Positions 1 through 9,609 of a DNA stretch of 64,000 nucleotides are shown here, piece after piece. The notes below the pieces were generated by a model. It was not told where the DNA came from. It was given only the letters and a program-made list of their open reading frames with translations, and made no database searches. Where the stretch lies: NCBI GenBank assembly GCA_037176725.1, contig JAZBRS010000074.1, forward strand, positions 65,724,001-65,788,000, written 5' to 3'. Every line of letters begins with the position of its first letter. The stretch's first letter is position 1. The stretch is from Posidonia oceanica. Its lineage: Eukaryota; Streptophyta; Magnoliopsida; Alismatales; Posidoniaceae. The translations under genes and the position numbers were made by a program.

Positions 1-299
1 CACATCAAAGCACTTCAAAGAGTTGGAAGTAGCAACCAGGACTCTCAGCACAAAGGAGCCGCAGGCAAAGCCTCCCCAGCAACCAAGCAGCGTACCGGAA
101 TCTTTGCAGACCCACGCCGCGAAAGCAAGAAAGACTGCAGTGCATCCCGCTCGGATCATCCTCTAGGCTGGTACCCCTAACTACCAGTTTGGCAAACACG
201 TTAGTTTTGTCTGCAATTCCTTGCTTTCTCGATGCCAAGGACACTTCAGCTACCAGGGGCATCTTTTTTGCTGCCCTGCGGTATCGCTCCCCTTTCCCT

Positions 300-1430
300 T
301 TTCTTTTCTCTTTGTGCGACCTCGCTCTCTGTAGACGAAGTCCTCTACCTGCCGCCTCGTGCGAGGCCAGGCTTGCTTGTTCCCTCATGTGAGGGCAAGC
401 CTTTGCTTGGCTCTGTACGGACAGAGTCTTTTTCCTATTTCCTTGTGCGAGGTCAGGCCCGTTTGTTTCCTCGTGTGAGGACAAGCCCTAGGTCAGGCTC
501 CATGCGAATGGAGTTTTTGCCTATTTCCTCGTGCGAGGATCAGGCCCGCTTGTTCCTCAGCTGAGGACAAGCCTATGCGTGCCCCTTGGCGACTTCGCTC
601 CGTGCGGACGAAGTCCCCGCTTGTTTCCTCGTGCGAGGTCAGGCCTCGCTTGCTTCCTCGGGTGAGGACAAGCACCACTTGGCAACTTTGTTTGGCATGA
701 ACGAAGTCCCCCTACCGTTTCCTTGTGCGAGGTCAGGCCCGCTTGCTTCCTCAGTCGAGGACAAGCCCCCTTTTGGGAGACCCCGTTTGGTACGAACGGA
801 ATCTCTTGTCTGCTTCCTCATGCGAGGATCAGCATGCTTGTTTCCTCGTGCGAGGACAAGCCCCCCTGGGTGACTCCGTTTGGTGCGAACGAAGTCCCCT
901 GCCTGTTTCCTCATGCGAGGTCAGGCCCGCATGCTTCCTCTTATGGGGACAAGCCCCTTCGACTCCATCCGCACGGAGTCCCCCGCTTGCTTCTTTGTGC
1001 GAGGACAAGCCTTTGCTCGATTCCGTCCGCATGGAACCCGCGCTTGCTTCCTCGTGTGAGGACAAGCCTCCTTTTTCCTTTTTTTTCTTTTGGGTGACCC
1101 CGTTTGGTGCACAGTGTCCCCTGCCTGCTTCCTCGTGCAAGAACAGGCCCACTTGCTTTTTCGGGCGAGGACAAGCACCCCTCTGGTGGCTTCGCTCCAT
1201 GCGGACGAAGTCCCCCGCCTGCTTCCTCGCGTGAGGACAGGCTCGCTTGCTTCATCGGGCAAGGACAAGCACCCCTCTGGCGGCTTCGCTCCGTGCGGAA
1301 AAAGTCCCCTGCCTGCTTTCTCGTGTGAGGACAGGCCCACTTGCTTCCTCGGGCACAGACAAGCTTTTGTTCGACTCCGTGTGCACGGAGTCTTTTGTTG
1401 TTCCTCGCGCAAGGACCAGCTTTGCTTTTG
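300..1430 (+). repeat. Hairpin-bearing tandem array of element D
   Basis: A degenerate tandem array built from two alternating short inverted repeats. One is the TCCTCGTGCGAGGA type (for example 843-856), followed by CAAGC. The other is the GACTTCG...CGAAGTC type, with variants such as the perfect GACTCCGTG-TG-CACGGAGTC at 1373-1392. Arms change together between copies. It lies in the 3' untranslated part of the element, between the expected accessory ORF and the polypurine tract. Confidence 0.8.
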
Positions 1431-1900
1431 TTTTTCCTTTTGTTTTTGTTTGCTTTCCGGTTCGGTAAGAGGGGATGCCCCTCTTCTCGTGTGTATTTCG
1501 GGTTTATGCCCCTCCACGCGGCTTCTACCGACCCGCTTGCTCCTCTTCGAGCTGGCATCCCCAACTGCCCAGACGTCAAGCCCGTTAGTTTTGTCTAGCG
1601 CCCCTTTTTGCGCAAGTTTGGTTTAACCGCCAAATTTCCGCATTGCATTGCAACTTTCTTAGCATCCTTTCGCATCAGCGTTGCATCCCTTCAACATAGC
1701 ATTGTGTGGTAGATAATCGCATTAGCATGCATTGCATCAGCATTCGCATCCGCATCTGCATCTCGCATCGCGGCAGCGAGTTATGATTTCCGGTGCATTC
1801 GCTGGATAAGTGACTCATGCCTATAGCCTCTGCGCTCTCGCCGTTGTTAGGCGGGATGTCTTGTCTACCCTGAGCCATGGTCTCGCTTTGCTTGACCTTG

Positions 1901-1916
1901 CTCAGGGAGGGGCATC
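1901..1916 (+). promoter_or_regulatory. Polypurine tract of element D
   Basis: CTCAGGGAGGGGCATC directly precedes the 3' LTR. The same 16 bases precede the 3' LTRs of elements A (42356-42371) and B (minus strand, 13003-12988). It would prime plus-strand DNA synthesis. Confidence 0.85.
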
Positions 1917-4900
1917 TATAAACACCCCGTTTTGACAGGCATTGTAGGTGGAAGTTTGCTCGGAGGAGGGCATTGCGGAATCCAACTCCAAAACCTAATC
2001 CAAATCCAACTCCCAAAACCTAACCCAAAACCAAAGCCCATTGGCAGCTTGGTCTCTAACTTACAGCGTTAGGCGCCTCTTGCACAGGCGACTAAAGTCT
2101 GTCGCACCCCCAAGCGGCGACTGGATTAGTTGCTAGGGCAACAGGCGACTGAGATTGTAAATTGTAGACTAAGCAAGCTTGCAGGCATGGCCACCACCGG
2201 CCGTCACAGCCTTCCACGCCTGTCCCCTTCGGAGTTACTCGACGCTACGGCCAAGCACTATGCGCCAAAGTGAGTAACTCCCTGCCACCGGTCATTGTCG
2301 CTCGCCGGCATGCTTTCCGCGGACTGAGCGTCTCATTGCCACTTCGTCGATTTCTCCTGCCACCGCCTGCCATCGATGACCCCGTCGTCCTCCCTGCCAC
2401 CGCCTCTGACGAGCCTCGCCTTCCATGCCCAGACACAGCCCCTCACAGAGCCTCCTGCCACTGCCCTTGCCAGCCATCGCCTCCATCCTTTCTCTCTCTT
2501 TCCGAACAAAACCATCACGTGCAGTCCTCTTTGACCACATCTCATTCACAATCCAGCTATCGCAAGAGAGATCCGAGAGTTCCCTTGTGTTCTCGGATAA
2601 TTAGAGAGCAGAACCCAACCTTCCGCAAGCTTCCTTGCGCCCTCCTCCGTCGGCCGTCAGCCTCCGAAGTCATGGCGGTGCAACACTTCCACCTTCCGCA
2701 CCTGCAACTCCGACGAGCTCGCAAAGGTACCAAACCCCATCCTAAAATTCTTCTGGGGGTTCGGGAATGTTCCCAGACCTCTTCCCCTCGCAGCCACGGT
2801 GGCGGCGAGCCTTCTCGTGCCCTTGGCCGCCCTAGCGGCCAAGGTGGCTTGACGATTCCGGTGGACCTCCCTCGAGGTTGGAAAAGGGGCATAGGCCCCT
2901 CTCCGTGTCCGGGATGCATCCCCTCTCCTCCGCCCCGACTCCACGTAGCTTCCCAGCCCAGCCTTCGGGTTGTTGGCCGCATGAGCGGCCGGCATTCGAT
3001 GGCTACGGTGGCACGATTTGGGTGGAGGTGGGTGGACCGATCTGGTCCACCATTCGCCATACCAAGGGTATGGAAAGGACTGGAAGAACGTCGCAGACGT
3101 TCCTCGGCCATTGGCGGGTCGTTCCACGCCTCGTGGAGGCAGCAGTTTGTCGGTGAAGCTCGTAGAGCTTCTGATCTGGGTGCCGCCTAGTGCAACGACT
3201 AGTTGCAGATTGCAACTACTGTCGGCCCGACTTTGGGCCGACCTCCCCAGCGGCACAGGCCACCGTTTCACCTTCTGTCTGTTGCTTTGCATTCTTGGAT
3301 CATTGCTCTTCATGCTTGTATATTTGAAAGGTTGTATGCATGTGTGTCGGGAGCAAGGCACGGCTTCAAAGTCGGCCGTGTGGTCTAAGTGTTGCAGACT
3401 TAGCCGCATCTTTAGGGGGCGACTGACTGCAACACAAACAGACCACTGGCCTGACTTTGCGCCGGCGTGCCTCGTTGCCCAGACCCCCGATTGGCTCGCT
3501 TCAGTTGCATCGTATTCCTTAATCTTTTCTCTGCAGGTTCATGCATTTGGTTTTTAAAAATAGAGTTGAATGGGTTCCAGATCTTGCCTTGAAGATGGCT
3601 GTCTGGAACAAGGAGTTGCAGACTGAGCTGCCGCCTAGGGCGGCGACTCACCTGCAACTTCGGCAGGTTTTCTGGCCATCTTTGGGCCACCGTAACTGGG
3701 AACCCATGCATGCTTTTTTGCATTTTGATAGCTTGCACATGTTCTCTGATATGCTCTCTTCATTTGCATGACATTAGTTGCATGATTTCAAGTCATTTGC
3801 ATGGCTTTTTGATCTATTGAAGTTTGCTAATTGGGAAGCTCGCAGCAATGGCTACCACCAGTTTGGGAGGCGGCTTGCATAGCCGCCTCTCTGACCGGTG
3901 GCTAAGTCCTTGCTGCAGGCAGCCCATCAGCCGTCGCTTTGCCACCTTGCGTCGCAGCCATTTGCTTCCCGATTGCATGGTTCTCTTCACTGGCGTGTCC
4001 TCTACACTGCCATGATTTTAATTTTTGGTTTTAGTCGCATTTGCTAGCCTCGCCGGAGCGACGAAGCTACTGACTGGAGTTTGCAGGGCTTGGCCGCCGC
4101 CTCTGGGGGCGACCTGACCAGCCACTTGTGCTGCCGGCGATCGGATGGGTTGCCCAGATGGTTGGCAACTTGCTCTGCAGGCCAGTCAGTGAAGATTGTC
4201 CCCCATTGCTTGCCTCGTTTTCCGTGCCTTCTTCTGCATCTTGCATCTGCATCGTTTTTCGCAGCGTTTACGCATATTACATTGCACCATTTTTTGCGCC
4301 TTCATTTGCATATCGCTTGCATCATTTTCCGTGCCACTTTTGCATGTCGCTTGCTTGCCTCATTTTTCGCGCCGCCTTTGCATCGCTTGCATCGTTTTCC
4401 GTGCCGCCTTCGCATCGCTTGCATCGTTTTTTGTGCCACTTTTGCATCGTTTTCTGCATCGCTTTCACATTGTTTGCACCGTTTTGCGCGCCCACTTTGT
4501 TTTCTTACATATCACTTGCATTTACATCATTTTGCATGCCCACGTTCGCTTTCTTTTGCATTTGCACCATTTTACGCGTCTGCGTTTGTTTTCCTTTGCA
4601 TATCGCTGGCATTGCACCGTTTTCTGTGCCCGCTTTTGCTTTATCCATTGCATGTCGCTTGCATTGCATGGTTTTCCCCACTGTTTTGTTTTATCACCTA
4701 CATTTGCATTAGGGCAGTGATGCTTACTGCCTAGGTGTTCTTACGAACCAGGGCTTGCCCGTTCGGAACCCTAGCAGCATTGCTGTGCCTATAGGTTGCA
4801 CGTTTAATTCCCCCTGCATAGCTTTCAAGTACTTAGGCATTTAAAGCATTAGGCATGCATTGCATCTATCGCCCTAGGGCTTACAGTAAAAGGCTAGCAA

Positions 4901-5303
4901 TTGTCGACATTTCTGCATTTGCGAGTGAGAATGCCTAGAAAGACCGATTCTTTGGGTGTGTCGGGGGTGCCTAACACCTTCCTCGCACGTAACAGGAGTC
5001 TTTACCCTTCTCTGGGTCGCATCGATCTTGTGTCGCGCATTTGCATTGCTTTTGCATGCTTTCTAATTGCATTTTGCTTTCCTTGTATCTTCTTTACCCA
5101 TTTTTCCTAGCTTTTTCCGATTTTAATAAAATTAGGTGGCGACTCTCTTTCTTTCTTTTTTCCATTGATTTCGTCCCTATTTTCAGTGTCTTTTGAGTCG
5201 AGTTTCCTCCTCGGATTCACTCGCAAATAGTGACCCTAGTTCCGATCGGTACACGCGAGCTTTGGCATCGTGCATGGACGATTCGAATTTCAGGATTACT
5301 ACA
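1917..5303 (+). mobile_element. 3' LTR of element D
   Basis: A 3.39-kb LTR that starts TATAAACACCCCG, where A and B have TGTTGACACC and TGTAGACACC, so the TG end has mutated to TA. It ends GGATTACTACA. The first half is GC-rich with GGCGGCGACT-like motifs; the second half is rich in TTTTGCAT-like words and then enters the module shared by all LTR types here (4706-5000). AATAAA is at 5125-5130, just before a copy of the PBS start (5137-5146). Splice-like signals occur at 2722-2730 (AAAGGTACC) and 3525-3540 (pyrimidines then GCAG). The sequence after 5303 is element C, so this is the outer edge of D. ORFs such as 2270-3190 lie wholly in the LTR and are not supported as genes. Confidence 0.85.
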
Positions 5304-6310
5304 CGGTCCTATCAACCGGAAGCGATTGTTTAGGGTCATGTCAACCAGAAGCGATAGTTTACGGTCCTATCAACCGGAAGCGATAGTTTACGGTCCTATC
5401 AACCGGAAGTGATAGATTGGTATGATATGCTTTCAGGCTTATCAACCAGGATCGGATAGTTTACGGCCCTATCAACCGGAAGCGATAGTTTACGGTCCTA
5501 TCTACCAGAAGCGATAGATTGGTATGATAAGCTTTCAGGCTTATCAACCAGGATCGGATAGTTTACGGTCCTATCAACCGGAAGCAATAGTTTACGGTCC
5601 TATCAACCGGAAGTGATAGATTGGTAAGATAAGCTTTTAGGCTTATCAACCATGATTGGATAAGTTTCGGACTTATCGGCCGTAGAGGTGGCACGATGTG
5701 ACAAATGATAGGTTTTGGACCCATCGACTGCAAAGGGTGATATGATAAGTGATAGGTTTCGGACCCATCGACCGCAAAGGGTGCGGATGATAAGTTTCGG
5801 ACTTATCGACCGAAAAGGATAGGTTTTGGACCTATCGATCGCAAAGGATAGATGATAAGTTTCAGACTTATCGACTGGAAAGGATAGGTTTCGGACCTAT
5901 CGGCTGCAAAGGTAGATGATAAGTTTTAGACTTATCGACCGGAAGGGTAGATGATAAGTTTTGGACTTATCGACCGGAAAGGATAGGTTTTGGACCTATT
6001 GACCGCAAAGGTAGATGATAAGTTTCAGACTTATCGACCGGAAGGGTAGATGATAAGTTTCAGACTTATCGACCGGAAAGGATAATATGATAAGCTTCGG
6101 GCTTATCGACCGCAAAGGATAGGTTTCGGACCCATTGACCGCAAAGGCTGTTGATAGGTGATAGGTTTCGGACCTATCGGCCGCAAAGGGGTTGTTGATA
6201 AGTTTCGGACTTAACAGCTGCAAAGGATTGGAATGTGATAAGTTTCGGACTTATCGACTGCAAAGAGTTTCAAAAGTGATAAGTTTCGGACTTATCAACC
6301 ACAAAGGATT
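5304..6310 (-). repeat. Hairpin array of element C (GATAG / GATAAG type)
   Basis: Two related tandem arrays. At 5304-5660 a unit of about 29 bases contains GATAGTTTACGGTCCTATC. At 5660-6310 a unit of about 34 bases contains GATAAGTTTCGGACTTATC. Plus-strand stems vary together: GATAAGT/ACTTATC, GATAGGT/ACCTATC and GATAAGC/GCTTATC, all around the loop TTCGG. Element sense is the minus strand, so the RNA loop would read CCGAA. A second, diverged copy is at 61873-62890. Confidence 0.85.
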
Positions 6311-6424
6311 TAGGGGCATCAACATCCGGAGGTGGAGCAAGAAAATGGATGGGCCCGCGGTAGTTAGGCATGCTAGCCCGGATGCAGCTGGAAATGTGAT
6401 ACTATGGGGCAGCAAAAAAAAATG

Positions 6425-6452
6425 CTCTTGGTATCAAGGATGATACCAGGGG
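6425..6452 (-). other. Conserved stem-loop downstream of accessory ORF (element C)
   Basis: An inverted repeat with arms CTCTTGGTATCA and TGATACCAGGGG around AGGA, allowing G-T pairs. The equivalent structures are at 15593-15620 (B, perfect), 40258-40284 (A, arms changed together) and 62996-63023 (second copy of C). It sits between the accessory ORF and the hairpin array in each element. Confidence 0.7.
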
Positions 6453-6884
6453 ATAGCCGAAGCGCCTTTGGCATAAAAAAGTGATAGACAAAGTTGACGT
6501 GCTTGTCAAACGAGTAGTTTGGGCTACCAGCCTGGCAAAGATCTGGCTGGGGGTGCTTGGTGGCTTTGCTCGTGTTGACGGCGCTGGTCTGCAGAGATTA
6601 TGGCATCCAAGTGGAACGCAGGGTCTTCTTGTAGCTTCCCTTGGCGCTGAGAATGTTGGTAGTTGCTTCTGAGCTTACAAGCTGCCAGGATCTGCGAAGC
6701 TGAAGCAGTATGTTGAAGATATGATTGAGACCATGCATGCATTATGTTATGGAAAGCAAACCAAACGCATAAGCAAATGGCACAAAACATCCTTGCATTA
6801 ACAAAGTCTTGGTTACACGCCTATAACAGGCTGAACAGAGTACAGCAAGACTTAAAAAGAGAGGCATGTGGTCACACAAATGCC

Positions 6885-8087
6885 TTAACTGATCCGGGCC
6901 TTCTTCGACCTCCTAGTGTCCGGAAACAGAGGTGCACCAGGTGGGATCTCATTAATGGGCCAGAGCCCCTGTACTTCAGTCAGATACTCAAGAGTACATC
7001 CTAAGCCCTTTACAGCTGCAATGTCTGTGGACCGTACCCCATGACGCATGAGGTCGGCTAGCTTTGTTGTGGCAGCAGTCGTGCTGAAAGGATAGGGCTG
7101 GAGTAGCTTCGGTGCTATGCTGTCGGCAAAAGATTCTTGCTGGAAACCAAACTGCCGCATGACTCGGATGGGGTGATACTCCACGCCTTCGGTGAGCCCT
7201 GGCAGGACGACCAGACACATGTCGCAGGCGCCAAAGAAAATAGTGAATGGCTCTACTACAGATGGGATGATACGCCCGGTTACTGTATCATCAGTCAGCT
7301 TTTCCAGCGATTCATACTCCTCGCGGACAGTCTTAATAGTCATGGTGTGGCCGCTGCCGTAGTATGTCTCAAATGCTTGCTTCAGGGGGCGCAGGATGTC
7401 TATCTCCAGATGTCCAGCCAGCCATACCTGTACCAGAGCCCAGCAGCCATGAAAGTGGCGACAGCGGTGTGGAATGCGGTCCAGCTTGTGGTACGTCTCA
7501 GCTAGGATGACAAATGCCAGGTCAATTTGGCGGGTCACCACGGCAAGGGCGATCTCCGCAACTTCAATAGCGACAGTCATCCAGCCATGGCTGAAGATTA
7601 GCTGGCCCAAGAAGCGGGTGACGAAGCCGCGGAGCCATAGTTCATCTCCCAATGCAGCACGCTTTTTGGAGACTTCCTCAAAGTAGTTCAAGCAGAGCAC
7701 AGGTACAGGCCCGTCAATACAAACCAATCATTTCTCGCAGCTTTGTGCAGAGAGTCTAGTTAGCTCTCTCAAGACAGCGGCGTAGCCAGTACGCCACATG
7801 AACGTAGCTGGTCCCATGAGCGTGGAGAAGCTGCAGATCCAGCGTACTTCCTCTAGTGTAGGTGTCAGCTTCGTCCTGCCGAAGCGAAAGACGTGGTATG
7901 CTGGCTTCCAGAACCTTGTTGTGGCGCACAAGAGATGTCAGCTAACCTCCACATCAGTAGCTTTCAGAAGCTTGGATGGTATGCCCCACAAGCGCAACTT
8001 GTCACGGTCAGCCTCAGTAGGCATGGCGATCCACTCTTGGAGAGTCCTGGAGTAGTGTGTCGGAGTCACCAAGGTGGGGAAACCCAT
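6885..8087 (-). pseudogene. Accessory ORF, DUF7745 / plant mobile domain-like (element C)
   Basis: About 400 codons on the minus strand, in one frame from the Met at 8087 (MGFPTL start, shared with A; B has MGYPTL) to the TAA at 6885-6887. Two in-frame stops break it: near residue 50 (just upstream of 7938, where A has Arg and B has Trp) and at 7728-7730. Recognisable blocks: FWKPAYHVFRFGRTKLTPTLEEV (residues about 57-79), an AETYHKLDR block and GC-type block in the middle, and GVEYHPIRVMRQFGFQQ in the C-terminal third. This pattern (F.FG..ELTPTLEEV, AETYR.LDR, Y.P.RVLRQFG) is that of DUF7745 proteins, relatives of the plant mobile domain. Molecular function is not known. It lies downstream of where integrase would be, like its counterparts in A and B. 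Family assignment is from memory of motifs. Confidence 0.75.
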
Positions 8088-8130
8088 TGCAGGAGAGGAA
8101 GTAGGCAGCTGGTGCAGACTCTTCGAGTAC

Positions 8131-8132
8131 CT
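8131..8132 (-). promoter_or_regulatory. Putative 3' splice acceptor before accessory ORF (element C)
   Basis: On the minus strand TTTGACTACAG is followed by GTACTCG, 44 bases before the ATG at 8087. Element B has TTTACAG then GTACC, and A has GATAGCAG then GTACC, at nearly the same distance. Conservation of YAG/GTAC in otherwise diverged sequence suggests use as an acceptor, but no donor has been identified. Confidence 0.45.
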
Positions 8133-9609
8133 GTAGTCAAAGCTGTTCATCAATCCAGAACATGTATAGGCACATAATACTAGCAGACAGAGAAGTAGAT
8201 GTGCATATAAAGCTGATAAAGTAGTTCAAACGCTATAGCTAGCAATCAGACCACAAAATTCAAGCACATTCAGCTAAGCAAGGGGGGCTTCGCCTGCACA
8301 GGGAAGGGGGCTTCATCCGTCTGGAACGAAGTCACAAAGGAGGTACGCTTGTCCTTGTCTTGCATGGAGCAAGGAAACAAGCGGAAAGGGACTTCGTCTG
8401 CCCGGAGCGAAGTCGCAAAGAGATTTAGGGGCGGTGCCTGACTACGCAGGCCCGACGGCCCGTGAGGGGCCCCAAGGGGTGCCAAAGCTGTCCTACTGCC
8501 TCTGGAATGGCTGCCCTGTCTTTGATTATTGATGCACTCTTTGGGCCGCTGCACTGACAGTGATAGATTGCTTTGAGGCTTGGAGGCGGTCAACCTGCCT
8601 TGGCAGAAGTACTATCCCAGTGCCGAGCTGAGCCTTGTAGAGTGGAAGGAAAGGGGCAAAAGAAGTGATTTGATAGTGGATAGATGCATGCATGATCTAT
8701 ACTAAATCTATTGCCCTCAGCATATGGAGTGCTTGATGCCTGTTGCAAAGGAAGGAGCGGTCACTGATTCACCAGACTCTACTCGGATTCCTAACTGTTG
8801 GTAGCACTCCAGAATGGGTATTGAGGGTGCTTTGAGTGGTGGTGTAGTGAGGACGGGCTCCGTGCCAAACTCTCAAAGAGCTACACCTACTCTTTTCATT
8901 TTTCTTGTTTCTTTTTCTCCCACATAGGTTTGCAGACTTCCCCTACCCTTGGCTTGAAGGTAGTGGGCACCTGGTCGAAGGCTGAGGAGCTAGTGCCAGA
9001 CAAGGGTGGTTTGGCCCCCTGGGACTTGTGTATCTCCCAGGCACAAACTTTAGTTCTCCTCTAAGATAGGTGAAAGGAGGCGAGATCACGCTGCTAGCCT
9101 TTGTTCTGGGGGTGACTTTTGTCTTGGCCCCTCTTTTGTTTTGCTTGTTTTTTTTTCTTTTCTTTCTTGTTCTTTTTTTTTTTTTTGGCTCGCAGGCTTC
9201 TGTTGTCCTTAACTTAGAGGTAATGGGTGCCTGGTTTTGAGATGGGGGCTAGGTCTTACAAGGCTGGCAGACTCCCAAGTGCAGATTTTGGACCATCTCC
9301 GAAGCAATTCAGAGGGGCAGGGTTATGCTGCACACCACTATCTCTAGGGCCAACTTCTGTCTTCGTCTTTTAGTCATTTTTTGTGGTGCCTAGGCTAAGA
9401 CATGTAGGTTTTGCTCACACTCTCTCACACCCTAGGATTTTTTCTCCCTCAGGAGGTGTAAGTCCTAGAGGGGTTTGGACATTTTGTCTGCCTCACTGGA
9501 TGGTGGCTCCCTCACTAGTCAGGACATCTAAGTAGCGTCGGGTGAGGTAGAGGGTACTCCTTCCATAGTAGGCAAGCATCTTCGATTTTCGTCATCGGGC
9601 TTATGATAG
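8133..9609 (-). other. Spacer between integrase and accessory ORF (element C)
   Basis: Non-coding. It matches the spacers of B (17273-18762) and A (36701-38235) in several blocks. These include a purine/A-rich tract (rich in T on the plus strand at about 9130-9190) and a block near 9500-9550 beginning GGTGGCTCCCTCACTAG. At 8280-8420 it holds an ACTTCGTCTGCCCGGAGCG-like hairpin stretch resembling the arrays of D and B. The spacer is cut at 9609 by element B. Confidence 0.65.

Larger units (their letters stand above)
1..1916 (+). mobile_element. Element D, 3' internal region (non-coding)
   Basis: This is the last 1.9 kb of the internal part of a plus-strand Tat-type Ty3/gypsy element; the rest lies left of the window. 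Order: a short stretch (1-150) resembling what follows the accessory ORF in element A; a block at about 150-285 shared with A, B and C (text about a toggle between CCAGTTTGGCAAACACG and GATGCCAAGG); a hairpin array; a TGCAT-rich stretch at about 1640-1760; a block at 1760-1900 that also precedes the polypurine tract of A; and the tract itself. The long overlapping ORFs over the array are by-products of repeats without internal stops, and I do not call them genes. Assignment rests on order and similarity to the complete element A. Confidence 0.8.
5304..9609 (-). mobile_element. Element C, 3' part (minus strand, interrupted twice)
   Basis: Read on the minus strand from 9609 down: the spacer downstream of integrase, the splice acceptor-like site, the accessory ORF, the conserved stem-loop and a hairpin array. 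The array is cut at 5303/5304 by the LTR of D, and the spacer is cut at 9609/9610 by the 3' LTR of B. The order matches elements A and B. C must therefore be older than B and D. Its gag-pol part is not in the window. Confidence 0.8.

Noticed and set aside
2270..3190. 306-codon plus-strand ORF
   Set aside because: Lies wholly inside the D LTR; the second LTR copy (58914 onward) does not keep the frame over the same length, and no domain is recognisable.
4081..4734. Cys/His/Phe-rich ORFs of about 200 codons, resembling membrane proteins
   Set aside because: Produced by TTTGCATCG-like simple repeats in the LTR; three overlapping frames give similar translations.
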